Shown: positions 1 through 7,696 of the stretch, piece by piece | Layout of the letters: every line of letters starts with the position of its first letter | Numbering within the stretch: position 1 is the first letter of the stretch | Source of the DNA: Planctomycetota bacterium | GTDB lineage: Bacteria > Planctomycetota > JACOTG01 | Reading direction: 5' to 3' | Length of the DNA stretch: 64,000 nucleotides | Assembly: GCA_016178505.1 (NCBI GenBank) | Contig: JACOTG010000130.1 | Location: forward strand, 1 to 64,000 | Position numbers and translations under genes: made by a program | The notes under the pieces: model-generated | The model's input: the letters and a program-made list of their open reading frames with translations, nothing else | What the model was told of the DNA's origin: nothing | Databases searched by the model: none

Positions 1-535
1 CGCCTCGACGATCCCAAATCTGGAGCGACGACCTGTTGGCGTCTGCGAGAGCCAAGATTCCGCCCAAGCCCTCGTCATCGACGAGATGCAGCTTGGGTGT
101 GCCATCCTCGAGGAGTTCGAGAGTCGCCCGCGGTTCCCCAGTTCGCTGCCGTAGCTCAACGGTCGGGCCGCCGTTGTCCGGCAGATCGAGTAGCAATCCA
201 AGTGCACCGTTGTCTCGAGCAAATCCCACTGACGGTTCACCTTTGTCGGAGAGGGCGATGCTCAGGCGACGCATCCCCCGTGAATCAGATAACGCAATCT
301 GCGGGCGGCCGTGCTCGTCTACGGACAGCTTCATGCACGTCTTGCCTGCAGCGTCGGTGAGCGACAGCTCGCGGGCTTGCAAAACGCCATCTTGTCGCCA
401 CGATTGGCCACTCAGCAGAAGGATAGCCAAGAGTCCAACGCCGGCGCCCGCTGCGGTCTTGAAGCGTCGATTCTCCCGCTCTATGCCAAGGACACGTTGT
501 TTTAGAACCGCGATCTCATCGAATTGAGGATTCAT
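1..535 (-). CDS. Partial membrane-anchored coiled-coil protein with short beta repeats
   Basis: An open frame starts at an ATG (complement of 533-535) and runs off the left edge, so only about 178 N-terminal residues are visible. A purine-rich AGGAGA lies a few bases upstream. The N-terminus (residues 1-25) is charged and heptad-like (MNPQFDEIAVLKQRVLGIER). It is followed by one hydrophobic segment (GVGLLAILLLSG), suggesting a signal anchor. After residue 50 the protein is built of short repeats of the type L-x-D-x-x-G followed by R-x-x-L, for example LSDSRG, LVDDEG and LADANR, which looks like a beta-helix or propeller-like stack. The function is unknown; the protein probably faces the periplasm. 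Confidence 0.75.
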   Translation of the reverse strand, partial: MNPQFDEIAVLKQRVLGIERENRRFKTAAGAGVGLLAILLLSGQSWRQDGVLQARELSLTDAAGKTCMKLSVDEHGRPQIALSDSRGMRRLSIALSDKGEPSVGFARDNGALGLLLDLPDNGGPTVELRQRTGEPRATLELLEDGTPKLHLVDDEGLGGILALADANRSSLQIWDRRG

Positions 536-831
536 CGCTGTCTCCTGTTGCTTCGCAGAATCGCAGTTCACCAATGGGCGAAACCGGATTCGGAAAGTAA
601 CCAACTGTTGAGCCAATCGTTTCATTCGACTGTCCAGGCGTCACGTCGAACGGCTCCCATCTCACTACTCCGCCGACTGCGTGTGAAGTGTGAACCCTAT
701 CCGTTTCGGCTCGATGGAACGGCACGAGTGGCGACGGCTGATGCGCGCGAGTCTTCTGTCGGCGAGTGCTCGGCTGCGTGGTGATCGCTCGTCAGATCCT
801 GAGAGGGCGCGACGCGTGTCGTCTGTGACTT

Positions 832-1989
832 CTACCAGATTCCTGTCTTCACGGTCGCGCCGGTCTTCTGAGACTCGAGCGCGGCTGCGAAGATCGCGTG
901 GCATTGGCGCGTCTCGTCGGGCGTCGCGCACGTGAACGGCTGGCGCATGCCGGCGGCGCCGTGAACGAGTTCGTCGCAGAACGCAGCCCACATCTGGAGG
1001 ATCGCGTCGGGGAAGCCGAACTCGAAGATCGCGCCCGTGATCGCGGGGTAGGCGCTCGCGTAGCCGAGGTCCGCGACGTGCCACGCCTGCGGCTCGCCTC
1101 GGCGATAGGGCAGCGACTCGATCGTCCGCGGCCGCCGCGTCGTGAAGCGCATCGACAGGTCGGTGCCGGCGATCTCGAGGTAGAGCGTGTTCACGTCGCC
1201 GGGCGAGATGCGCTTCGTTTCGACGATCATCGGGAACTCGTCGCTCTGCGCGCGGCCGACGCGACACGCGAGCACGGCGTTGTCCCACGTCTCGCACGGA
1301 ACGCGCGAGCCGCTGCGATCGGGCCGCGTCGTCACGATCTTCGTCAGCACGGCGCGCAGGTCGGCGGGGAACCAGCCCGCGCGCAGCGGCACGTGCAGCG
1401 CGTGCATGCCGAGGTCGCCCATGCATCCCGACTCGCCGTTCGTCGCGACGACCCGCTTCCAGTTGATCGGCTTGTCGGGGTCGAGGTCGCTCGAGTGGAG
1501 GAGGCCGCTCCGCACGTCGAGGATGCGGCCGAAGCGCTTCTCGCGAATGGCGCGCACGATGCGCTGCATGCCGGGGAAGAACGGGAACTCGGACGAGCAG
1601 CGCACGAGCACGTCGGGCTTCGCGGCGGCGCGTGCGAGGATCTCGGCGTTGGCGGCGGCATCGATGCCGAACGGCTTCTCGCCGAGGAGGTGCTTGCCCG
1701 CGTCGATCGCCGCGACGTAGACCTCGCGGTGGAGGTGGTGGGGGATCGCGACGTAGACGGCCTCGACCTCGCGATCGTCGAGCACGCGCCGCCAGTCGCT
1801 CGCGACGCGCACGCCCGGCACCGCCTCTTCGAACCACTTCAATGCGGCGGGTTCGGGGTCGCATGCGGCGACGATCTGCGGGCGGAAGTCGAGGCCGACG
1901 AGGTGATGCCAACGCGCGGCCGCGGACGCGAACTCGCGCCCCATGAGCCCGCAGCCGATCACGCCGAAGCGAACGACGCGCGTCGCCAC
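832..1989 (-). CDS. Gfo/Idh/MocA family NAD(P)-dependent oxidoreductase
   Basis: This is a 385-residue protein of the Gfo/Idh/MocA dehydrogenase family, cytosolic enzymes that oxidise or reduce sugars and cyclitols. The Rossmann motif is near the start (GVIGCGLMG). The family lysine is in the GEKPF motif near residue 105, and the C-terminal alpha/beta substrate domain follows (GCMGDLGMHALH). The start is GTG at 1989. It lies 3 bases after the stop of the aldolase gene, so the two are probably co-transcribed and may act in one sugar or inositol breakdown route. The exact substrate cannot be read from the sequence. Length is normal for the family. Confidence 0.9.
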   Translation of the reverse strand: MATRVVRFGVIGCGLMGREFASAAARWHHLVGLDFRPQIVAACDPEPAALKWFEEAVPGVRVASDWRRVLDDREVEAVYVAIPHHLHREVYVAAIDAGKHLLGEKPFGIDAAANAEILARAAAKPDVLVRCSSEFPFFPGMQRIVRAIREKRFGRILDVRSGLLHSSDLDPDKPINWKRVVATNGESGCMGDLGMHALHVPLRAGWFPADLRAVLTKIVTTRPDRSGSRVPCETWDNAVLACRVGRAQSDEFPMIVETKRISPGDVNTLYLEIAGTDLSMRFTTRRPRTIESLPYRRGEPQAWHVADLGYASAYPAITGAIFEFGFPDAILQMWAAFCDELVHGAAGMRQPFTCATPDETRQCHAIFAAALESQKTGATVKTGIW

Positions 1990-1992
1990 GGA

Positions 1993-2835
1993 TCAGCCCG
2001 CGAGCATCTTCGCCGCGGCGTCGGGCGTCGCGCCGTCGTGCACGATCGCCATGAACGCGCGCGTCATCGCCGCGGGCTTTGGATGCTGGATGACGTTTCG
2101 ACCGTAGACGATGCCGCTCGCACCCTGGCGCATCAGCTCGTGCGTGCGGCGGAAGATCTCGATCTCGGCCGCGCGCCCGCCACCGCGAACGAGCACGGGC
2201 ACGCCCGCGGCGGTGCGCACGACCTCGCGAAACGCCGCGAGGTCGTCGGTCGGATCGGCCTTGATGACGTCGGCGCCGAGCTCCACGGCTTGTCTCACGA
2301 GCGCGGTGATCTTTTTCGCGTCGCCGTCGACCGCGTAACCCGCGTCGCCGCTCCCCTTCATCACGAGCGGTTCGACCATGAGCGGCATGCCGAAGCGCGT
2401 GCAATCGGCGCGAAGGCGCGCGACGTTGCGCAAGCACTGTTCGTGCAGTGCCGATTCATTCGGGAGTTGGAGCAAGTTCACGACGACGCACGCGGCGTCG
2501 AGTCGCAGCGCGCTTTCGACGGGTTCGTCGACGAGCACGCTCCACAGATGTGAGGGAAGCGGCCGGCCGTACACGTTCGCCACGTCGGTGCGCAGGACGA
2601 GCGCGGGCTTCGCGCCCGGCCGCTCTTGGAGGTGGGGCGCCATCCCCGGCGAGAGCTGCATGGCGTCGGGCGCGGCCAGGGCGATGCGCGACACGGCCTC
2701 GCGCATGTCCTCGATGCCCGCGAGGAAGCTCGGCTCGTCGAAGAAACCGTGATCGATCGCGACGTCGAAGCAGCGGCCGTCGGCCGCGAGCAGCCGATTC
2801 AACCGCGCCAGGCCGGTCCGCTGCTCCGACGCCAT
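1993..2835 (-). CDS. Class I aldolase (DeoC/LacD/FbaB-LsrF superfamily)
   Basis: This is a 280-residue TIM-barrel aldolase. The proposed Schiff-base lysine lies in GADVIKADPTDD, matching the position in FbaB/LsrF-type enzymes. The N-terminal DVAIDHGFFD supplies the conserved acidic/His pair, and the phosphate-binding loop is VLVRGGG followed by GIVYGRNV. The start is taken as the ATG at 2835, which gives the family length; the open frame upstream of it overlaps the peptidase gene. The gene lies 5 bases downstream of the S46 peptidase and 3 bases upstream of the Gfo/Idh gene. It probably cleaves or forms a phosphosugar; the substrate is unknown. Confidence 0.85.
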   Translation of the reverse strand: MASEQRTGLARLNRLLAADGRCFDVAIDHGFFDEPSFLAGIEDMREAVSRIALAAPDAMQLSPGMAPHLQERPGAKPALVLRTDVANVYGRPLPSHLWSVLVDEPVESALRLDAACVVVNLLQLPNESALHEQCLRNVARLRADCTRFGMPLMVEPLVMKGSGDAGYAVDGDAKKITALVRQAVELGADVIKADPTDDLAAFREVVRTAAGVPVLVRGGGRAAEIEIFRRTHELMRQGASGIVYGRNVIQHPKPAAMTRAFMAIVHDGATPDAAAKMLAG

Positions 2836-2840
2836 GGCGC

Positions 2841-5018
2841 TTACTGCGCTTTGCCGGTCCCGAGCAGTTCGTCCGCGAGGTCTTTTGCGTCGTAGACCGC
2901 GCGGATCGATTCGGTCATCGCGCGCGAGTGAACGGCGACGGCGCGCGAGCGCTCGTTCTCGTAGCCGAAGCGCCCGACGAGGCTGTCGATGTTGCCGTCG
3001 AAGATGAGGCCGACGATCTCGGCATTGCGGTTGATCACCGGGCTTCCGGAGTTGCCGCCGATGATGTCGCACGTGCACACGAAGTTGAACGGCGTCGTGA
3101 GGTCGAGCGACTCCTTGCGATCGGCGAAGCGCTTCGGCAGCGCGAAATCGCCCTTGTTGCCGAACGACGCGGCGCGATCGTAAAGGCCGTAGAACGTCGT
3201 CATTGGCGGCGCCATCGTTCCGTTGCACGGATACCCGGCGACGTGGCCGTACGAGAGCCGCAGCGAAAACGTCGCGTCGGGGTAGACCGACTTGCCGTAG
3301 ATCTTGAACCGCGCCTGCGCGATCTTCGCCGAGTTCTGCGTGATCGCGCTCTCGACCTCGTCCTCGTACTTCTTGCGCAGCTGGCGAGCGATCGGGTCGA
3401 TCTTTCTCGCGAGCACGATCATCGGGTCGGTCGATGCGTCGACCGCAGCCTGGCCGCCGTCGAGCAGCGCCTTGCGAACGGCGACGTCGTCGAGCTTCGT
3501 TCCCTCGACGGCATCGTGCGCGACCTGCGCGGGCGTTCGTCCGGCGAGCACGGCCTTCACGAACGGATCGTCGTTGCCGAGGGCTTCGATCGTTTCGGCC
3601 AGCGAGTCGGTGAACGTCGTTTCCTCGAGGTCCTTGTAGATCGGCGCCGGCGAGAGCAGCGCGAACTGCAGCGACTCGAGCGCCGAGTCGCGGTACTCGG
3701 GGAAGCGCTCGTCGTTCGGCTTCTTCGTTTCGGCGACGTATCGAACGATCTGTCCCGCGATCGCCATGAAGCGAGTGCCGCGGAAGGCCGAGAACGACTG
3801 CCGCTTGAAGAACGTGGCGTGGAGCTTCTCGGCCGCCGCGATCCCGTCCCACGCGTTGCCGCAGATCTTCGAGAGCTGGGAGTCGGCGGCGACGCTGTCG
3901 CGCGTCGCCTTTTCGTTGGCGGCAAGCGATGCCATGAAGGCGTCGTTCTGGAGCCACGTGAATTCGGCGCCGCGCGCCTTCACCGTGTTCTCGATCCCGA
4001 AGAGCTGGTTCTTCGCGCGCCGGGCATTCTCCGGGCCGACGTCCGAGAACTTGTGCAGGAGCGCCTTGCGACGAAGGAATGATTTCATCTGCAGCGGATA
4101 TTGGAGGTCACGAGCCATCTCGTGCTGCGCCATCGTCTGCAGACGATCGGTCGAGCCCGGGTTGCCCGAGACGAAGACGAGGTCGCCGTCCGCGGCGCCG
4201 TTTTCGCTCCACTTGAAGTAGTGCTCCGGATGCACGGGCTGGTCGTTTTCGTAGACGCGAAAGAAAGCGCAATCGAGGTCGTAGCGCGGGAACGTGAAGT
4301 TGTCCGGGTCGCCGCCGTAGAACGCGATCTGCCCCTCGGGCGCGAACACGATGCGGACGTCGGTGTACTTCTTGAAGCGATAGAGCTGGTACTCGCCGCC
4401 TTCGTAGAGCTTGATGACGTCGCTGCGGAAGCCGGTCTTGTCGGTCGATTCCTTCTCGATGCGCGACATCTCGGCCTTGCGCTGATCGTTCGCGTCCTTC
4501 TCGGACGCGCCCGGCTTCACGGCCGCGTTGACGCGCGACGTCACGTCTTCCATCGACACGAGCACGTTCAGCTCGAGGTCGGGGCACTTGATCTCGTCGG
4601 CCGCGTTGCGCGCGTAGAAGCCGTCCATCAAGTAGTTCTGCTCCTTCGTGCTGACCTTCTGGAGCTGGCCCGAAGCGACGTGATGGTTCGTCATCACGAG
4701 TCCGTTCGCCGACACGAACGATCCCGAGCCGCCGTCGTTGAAGCGCACGGATGCGAGGCGAACGTGGTCGAGCCACTCCTTCGTCGGCGTGAAGCCGTAG
4801 TTGTCTTGCAGGAGCTTGGTCGGCGGGTTGTCGAAGGTCCACATTCCTTCGTCCGTCTTGACGTGGGGCGCAACCGCCATCGCCGTCGAGCCGGACGTCG
4901 AGAACTTCGCGGGAGTCGACGAATGCGTGTCCATCGTTTGCGGCTCCTCGGATCGACACGCGCTGAGCACCATGCTCAACGCAACGAACAGGACGGCGAC
5001 GACGGCAATCAGCTTCAT
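2841..5018 (-). CDS. S46 family dipeptidyl-peptidase, lipoprotein
   Basis: This 725-residue exported serine peptidase belongs to family S46 (DPP7/DPP11 type), which removes dipeptides from peptide N-termini in the periplasm or at the outer membrane. The signal peptide ends in a lipobox (SMVLSAC). The catalytic His is in MTNHHVASG. The acidic member lies in the FTFPRYDLDCAFFRVY segment, which is highly conserved in S46. The serine is in GGNSGSPV near the C-terminus. The start is the ATG at 5018, preceded by GGAGGAATGAACCG. It heads an operon with an aldolase and an oxidoreductase. S46 enzymes are frequent in Bacteroidetes and planctomycetes that use protein. Confidence 0.92.
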   Translation of the reverse strand: MKLIAVVAVLFVALSMVLSACRSEEPQTMDTHSSTPAKFSTSGSTAMAVAPHVKTDEGMWTFDNPPTKLLQDNYGFTPTKEWLDHVRLASVRFNDGGSGSFVSANGLVMTNHHVASGQLQKVSTKEQNYLMDGFYARNAADEIKCPDLELNVLVSMEDVTSRVNAAVKPGASEKDANDQRKAEMSRIEKESTDKTGFRSDVIKLYEGGEYQLYRFKKYTDVRIVFAPEGQIAFYGGDPDNFTFPRYDLDCAFFRVYENDQPVHPEHYFKWSENGAADGDLVFVSGNPGSTDRLQTMAQHEMARDLQYPLQMKSFLRRKALLHKFSDVGPENARRAKNQLFGIENTVKARGAEFTWLQNDAFMASLAANEKATRDSVAADSQLSKICGNAWDGIAAAEKLHATFFKRQSFSAFRGTRFMAIAGQIVRYVAETKKPNDERFPEYRDSALESLQFALLSPAPIYKDLEETTFTDSLAETIEALGNDDPFVKAVLAGRTPAQVAHDAVEGTKLDDVAVRKALLDGGQAAVDASTDPMIVLARKIDPIARQLRKKYEDEVESAITQNSAKIAQARFKIYGKSVYPDATFSLRLSYGHVAGYPCNGTMAPPMTTFYGLYDRAASFGNKGDFALPKRFADRKESLDLTTPFNFVCTCDIIGGNSGSPVINRNAEIVGLIFDGNIDSLVGRFGYENERSRAVAVHSRAMTESIRAVYDAKDLADELLGTGKAQ

Positions 5019-5299
5019 CGGTTCATTCCTCCGTGAGATCCTCGATTCGAACTCGATCGGTTGGGCGCCGAACGTCCCCGGTCGGCGCCTCGAAAGGCCC
5101 CATGCGAACTCGCCTTGTACGGGCGTTCCGCAGCCTCGCGGCCAAATGTGGCCTCGAAAAGGGTCCCACACCATACACTGGGTATCGGAAAAACTCAGCA
5201 TTCGCATTCGCCTGAAACCAGGCGTAGCCTGCCCGCGACGGTGAACGACTCGACACTTTCGATCGGTCGCCGGCTTTCACGACGAGGAGAGGAGCAGCG

Positions 5300-5719
5300 A
5301 TGGCACCGAGCGCGTTTCTCGAAAAGGGCTCGCCGCCGGACGATCGCGATCTCGAGCAAGTTCTGGGCAAGGCGAGCGCTCTGTGGGACGCGCTACGCGA
5401 TCGTCTCGCGGCCGAGTTCGCGCCGCTCGACGAGAAGTGGAGCTACTCCGGCAAGTCGCACGGCTGGCTTCTTCGCCTGACGCAGAAGAAGAAAACCGTC
5501 GTGTACTTGATTCCGTGCGCGGGCACCGTCGTGGCCTCGTTCGCTCTGCGCGAAGATGCCGGCGCCTCGGCGCGCGCGAGCCGGCTTCCGAAAACCGTGC
5601 TCGACCTCATCGATCGTGCGCCCAAGTTCGCCGAAGGCCGCGCCGTCCGAATCGACGTGCGCAGCAAGAAGGACCTCGAGATCGTCGTGGCGCTCGCCGC
5701 GATCAATATGGCGAACTGA
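5300..5719 (+). CDS. DUF3788 family protein
   Basis: This 139-residue cytosolic protein matches the DUF3788 pattern. An aromatic/glycine block (WSYSGKSHGWLLRL) is followed by a basic stretch, a YLIPC motif and a C-terminal region with the pattern RxIDVRSKKDLE. A good ribosome site (AGGAG) precedes the ATG. The family has no established function; members are small stand-alone proteins in many bacteria. The gene has no operon partner: the next gene is convergent. Confidence 0.75.
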   Translation: MAPSAFLEKGSPPDDRDLEQVLGKASALWDALRDRLAAEFAPLDEKWSYSGKSHGWLLRLTQKKKTVVYLIPCAGTVVASFALREDAGASARASRLPKTVLDLIDRAPKFAEGRAVRIDVRSKKDLEIVVALAAINMAN

Positions 5720-5736
5720 GCGCCACCATTCCCTCC

Positions 5737-6036
5737 TCACAAGCCGCTGAGATGCTGTGCCAGATTGCGGTAGCCGCTCACGACTCGCGCGATCTCGAGC
5801 GGCCGAGACTCCGGTCGATACACGATCAGATAAGTGTAGACCGGCCAGAATCGGACGGGCTGATCGGTGATGTCTTTGCGCTCGTGGCCGAGATGAGGCA
5901 TCTCGGCGAGCCGGCGTACCGCGTCACGGATCTCGAGAATCACACGTCGCGCGGCATCCGGGTCATCCGCAGCGATGAAGTCGTGGATGGAATCGAGGTC
6001 CGCTTCGGCCTCAGGCGATACGAGATAGGGCTTCAC
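5737..6036 (-). CDS. parE: ParE/RelE-superfamily toxin
   Basis: This 99-residue toxin is of the ParE branch of the RelE/ParE superfamily. The N-terminal helix pattern is SPEAEADLDSIHDFIAADDP. The middle carries PHLGHERKDI and a beta hairpin VRFWPVYTYLIVYRP, and the C-terminus RVVSGYRN is typical. ParE toxins usually poison DNA gyrase; some relatives cut mRNA. The GTG start overlaps the stop of the upstream antitoxin by four bases (GTGA), so translation is coupled. It forms a type II toxin-antitoxin pair with the next gene. Confidence 0.88.
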   Translation of the reverse strand: MKPYLVSPEAEADLDSIHDFIAADDPDAARRVILEIRDAVRRLAEMPHLGHERKDITDQPVRFWPVYTYLIVYRPESRPLEIARVVSGYRNLAQHLSGL

Positions 6037-6317
6037 GCCCTTTTCGAGCGCCGTCGTCCCCGCGTCTTCGCGAGTATTCGGGCAATCGCCTTCTCGCCGT
6101 CGATCCCTTCGCCTCTTGCGAGTTGGTCGAGACCCACCTGGATGTCCTTTCGAAGCTGCTCGATTCGCGATTGGTTCAGGCTCTCACGCTCCATCTGGGA
6201 ACGCAGAGCTTCGCGGATGACTTCGCTCGCGGTGCTGTAAAGGCCGGATTTCAGCTTCTGAGCGACGTACCGCTCCAGCTCGGGGGTGAGTGAGAAGTTT
6301 CGAGTGGGCTTTGCCAT
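6033..6317 (-). CDS. parD: ParD-type antitoxin (ribbon-helix-helix)
   Basis: This 94-residue antitoxin has an N-terminal ribbon-helix-helix. RNFSLTPELERYVAQKL gives the DNA-contacting strand and first helix, followed by the ParD signature GLYSTASEVIREALR. The charged C-terminal half should wrap the ParE toxin encoded immediately downstream. A strong GGGAGG site lies just upstream of the ATG. ParD proteins repress their own operon, so the promoter at 6346-6373 is the likely operator region. Confidence 0.88.
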   Translation of the reverse strand: MAKPTRNFSLTPELERYVAQKLKSGLYSTASEVIREALRSQMERESLNQSRIEQLRKDIQVGLDQLARGEGIDGEKAIARILAKTRGRRRSKRA

Positions 6318-6345
6318 GGGTGCCTCCCGGGGAAGTTGGAAATGG

Positions 6346-6373
6346 AGGCTACACCACTGGCAAGAATTGTCAA
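6346..6373 (-). promoter_or_regulatory. Candidate sigma-70 promoter for parDE
   Basis: On the minus strand a perfect TTGACA (complement of 6368-6373) is followed after 16 bases by TAGCCT (complement of 6346-6351). This gives a start point about 20 bases before the parD ATG. The -10 box is imperfect. ParD binding would be expected to overlap it. Confidence 0.4.
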
Positions 6374-6416
6374 CAAACCACAGGGAGCCTACTCCTCGTC
6401 GCGGTCATCGGCTCAC

Positions 6417-6872
6417 TCACGACGCACGTCCGCCCCGCTCCACGTGCGCCTTGAGCGCGGCGGCGAAACTATCGATCTCCGGTTGGCGATCGCCGACCGA
6501 TCGGAGGATGAGCGGCGCGAGCGGGCCGGTCATGCTCAGCTCCAGACGGAACTCGGTGCCGCGACCGCGTGGCGTGACGCTGAACGTCCGCCGCCCGACG
6601 AAGAGGCCGAACGGCAGTCCGCCCGTCCATTCCATGCGCGACGGCGCGTCGAACGTGGTCACGCGCATCGGCACCGACCGAATCGCGCCGCTGCCGAGTT
6701 TGACGCGTGCCTTGATGCGTTCCCCGAGCGCGAAGCGCCCTTCGATGGCGACGATCTCGGGATTCCACGCGGCGTATCCGGCCGCATCCGCCAGTACTTT
6801 CCAGACCGCTTCGGGCGCAGCGCCGATGGCGGCCACCGTGACGTATTCGCCCTTCAACTGGGCAACGCGCAT
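6417..6872 (-). CDS. SRPBCC (START-like) family protein
   Basis: This is a protein of about 151 residues with the START-like/SRPBCC fold. An early strand YVTVAAIGAAPEAVWKVLAD leads to the family tryptophan region AAWNPEIVAIEG. Beta strands with the pattern PSRMEWTGG and FSVTPRGRGTEFRLEL follow, then a C-terminal helix. Members bind hydrophobic ligands or act as cyclases. The ATG at 6872 gives the usual domain length. A GTG at 6920 in the same frame is possible but adds a tail without family features. Its ligand is unknown. Confidence 0.75.
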   Translation of the reverse strand: MRVAQLKGEYVTVAAIGAAPEAVWKVLADAAGYAAWNPEIVAIEGRFALGERIKARVKLGSGAIRSVPMRVTTFDAPSRMEWTGGLPFGLFVGRRTFSVTPRGRGTEFRLELSMTGPLAPLILRSVGDRQPEIDSFAAALKAHVERGGRAS

Positions 6873-6966
6873 CAGTCGGCCCCGGGAGTCGAGTTGGACG
6901 GCGAACGATCGGTCCCGCACGAATCACGGGCGCGATCCTCGAGTCGCCCGCTCTTGCGAGAGCGAC

Positions 6967-7374
6967 TCATTTGGCTCGTCGCGCGGACGGGGTCTTCGCG
7001 CCCGGTTTCGCCTTCGGCTTCCTCGTCGTCGGCTTCGCCTTGAGCGAGCACGCATAGCGATAGCTGAGCGCGAGGACCTTCGACAGCTCCCGCGTGTTCT
7101 GCAGAAGCGCCCGCGGCACGCGCACGTACTCCTTCATCACCACGCCGTACTGTTCGCAAAGCTTGGTGTCGTGACGCTTCAGGAATTCCTCGCGTTCGGG
7201 AGACGGGAGGCGCAGCGCGAGCGTGCCGTCGGGGGTCAAGAGGCTGAACATGTTTCCGTTGACGGAGGTGTACGGCATCGTCGCGCCCTTGCGCTCGATC
7301 TCTGGAATCGTCGCGATCACTTTCTCGTAGAGCGTCACGCTGTCTGCAGGTGCTCTCGGAACCGGTTTGGGCAT
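6967..7374 (-). CDS. TfoX N-terminal domain-like protein
   Basis: This 135-residue protein resembles the TfoX/Sxy N-terminal domain. YEKVIATIPEIERKGATM leads into the core VNGNMFSLL, then LALRLPSPEREEF and the helix KEYVRVPRALL. The C-terminal 25 residues are lysine- and proline-rich (KPTTRKPKAKPGAK). TfoX domains are linked to competence regulation in Proteobacteria, but isolated ones elsewhere have no proven role. The start is the ATG at 7374, preceded by GGAGAGAAA. Confidence 0.7.
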   Translation of the reverse strand: MPKPVPRAPADSVTLYEKVIATIPEIERKGATMPYTSVNGNMFSLLTPDGTLALRLPSPEREEFLKRHDTKLCEQYGVVMKEYVRVPRALLQNTRELSKVLALSYRYACSLKAKPTTRKPKAKPGAKTPSARRAK

Positions 7375-7649
7375 GGGTTTCTCTCCGCTGCTCTCACGCC
7401 GCGTCCGTTGCAGAACCTCGACCGAAGTCTCCACGCACGACTTCGCGCGAGATCATGCAGCCCCGCAAGGGGAGAAGTCCAGTGGAGGACGTCGACTAGA
7501 ACGTCAGACCTCACGGCAACCCGAGACGCTCGAGCAAGAGATGTGGACGTGCGGTCATTGCGTCCGTTTCGCGTCTCGGCTATCTATGCGGCGGCGAGGT
7601 TGGATTCTCGACGTGGGTTCCGCCAGCCTCGAGTTCATGGAGACGCGAC

Positions 7650-7678
7650 GAGGAGTCGCTGAGCCATTTCGACTCCTC
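7650..7678 (+). promoter_or_regulatory. Perfect 9-bp inverted repeat in leader of FAD oxidoreductase
   Basis: GAGGAGTCG (7650-7658) and CGACTCCTC (7670-7678) form a perfect 9-bp stem with an 11-base loop. The repeat ends 18 bases before the ATG at 7697 and just ahead of the ribosome site. It could be an operator or an mRNA hairpin that limits initiation. The rest of the 7375-7696 gap holds no coding signal I can support. Confidence 0.4.
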
Positions 7679-7696
7679 TGTGGAAAGGAACGGACA

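Noticed and set aside
898-2553. Long plus-strand ORF over the oxidoreductase and aldolase genes
   Set aside because: Its product is low-complexity Arg/Ala/His/Glu-rich sequence, the usual antisense shadow of GC-rich genes.
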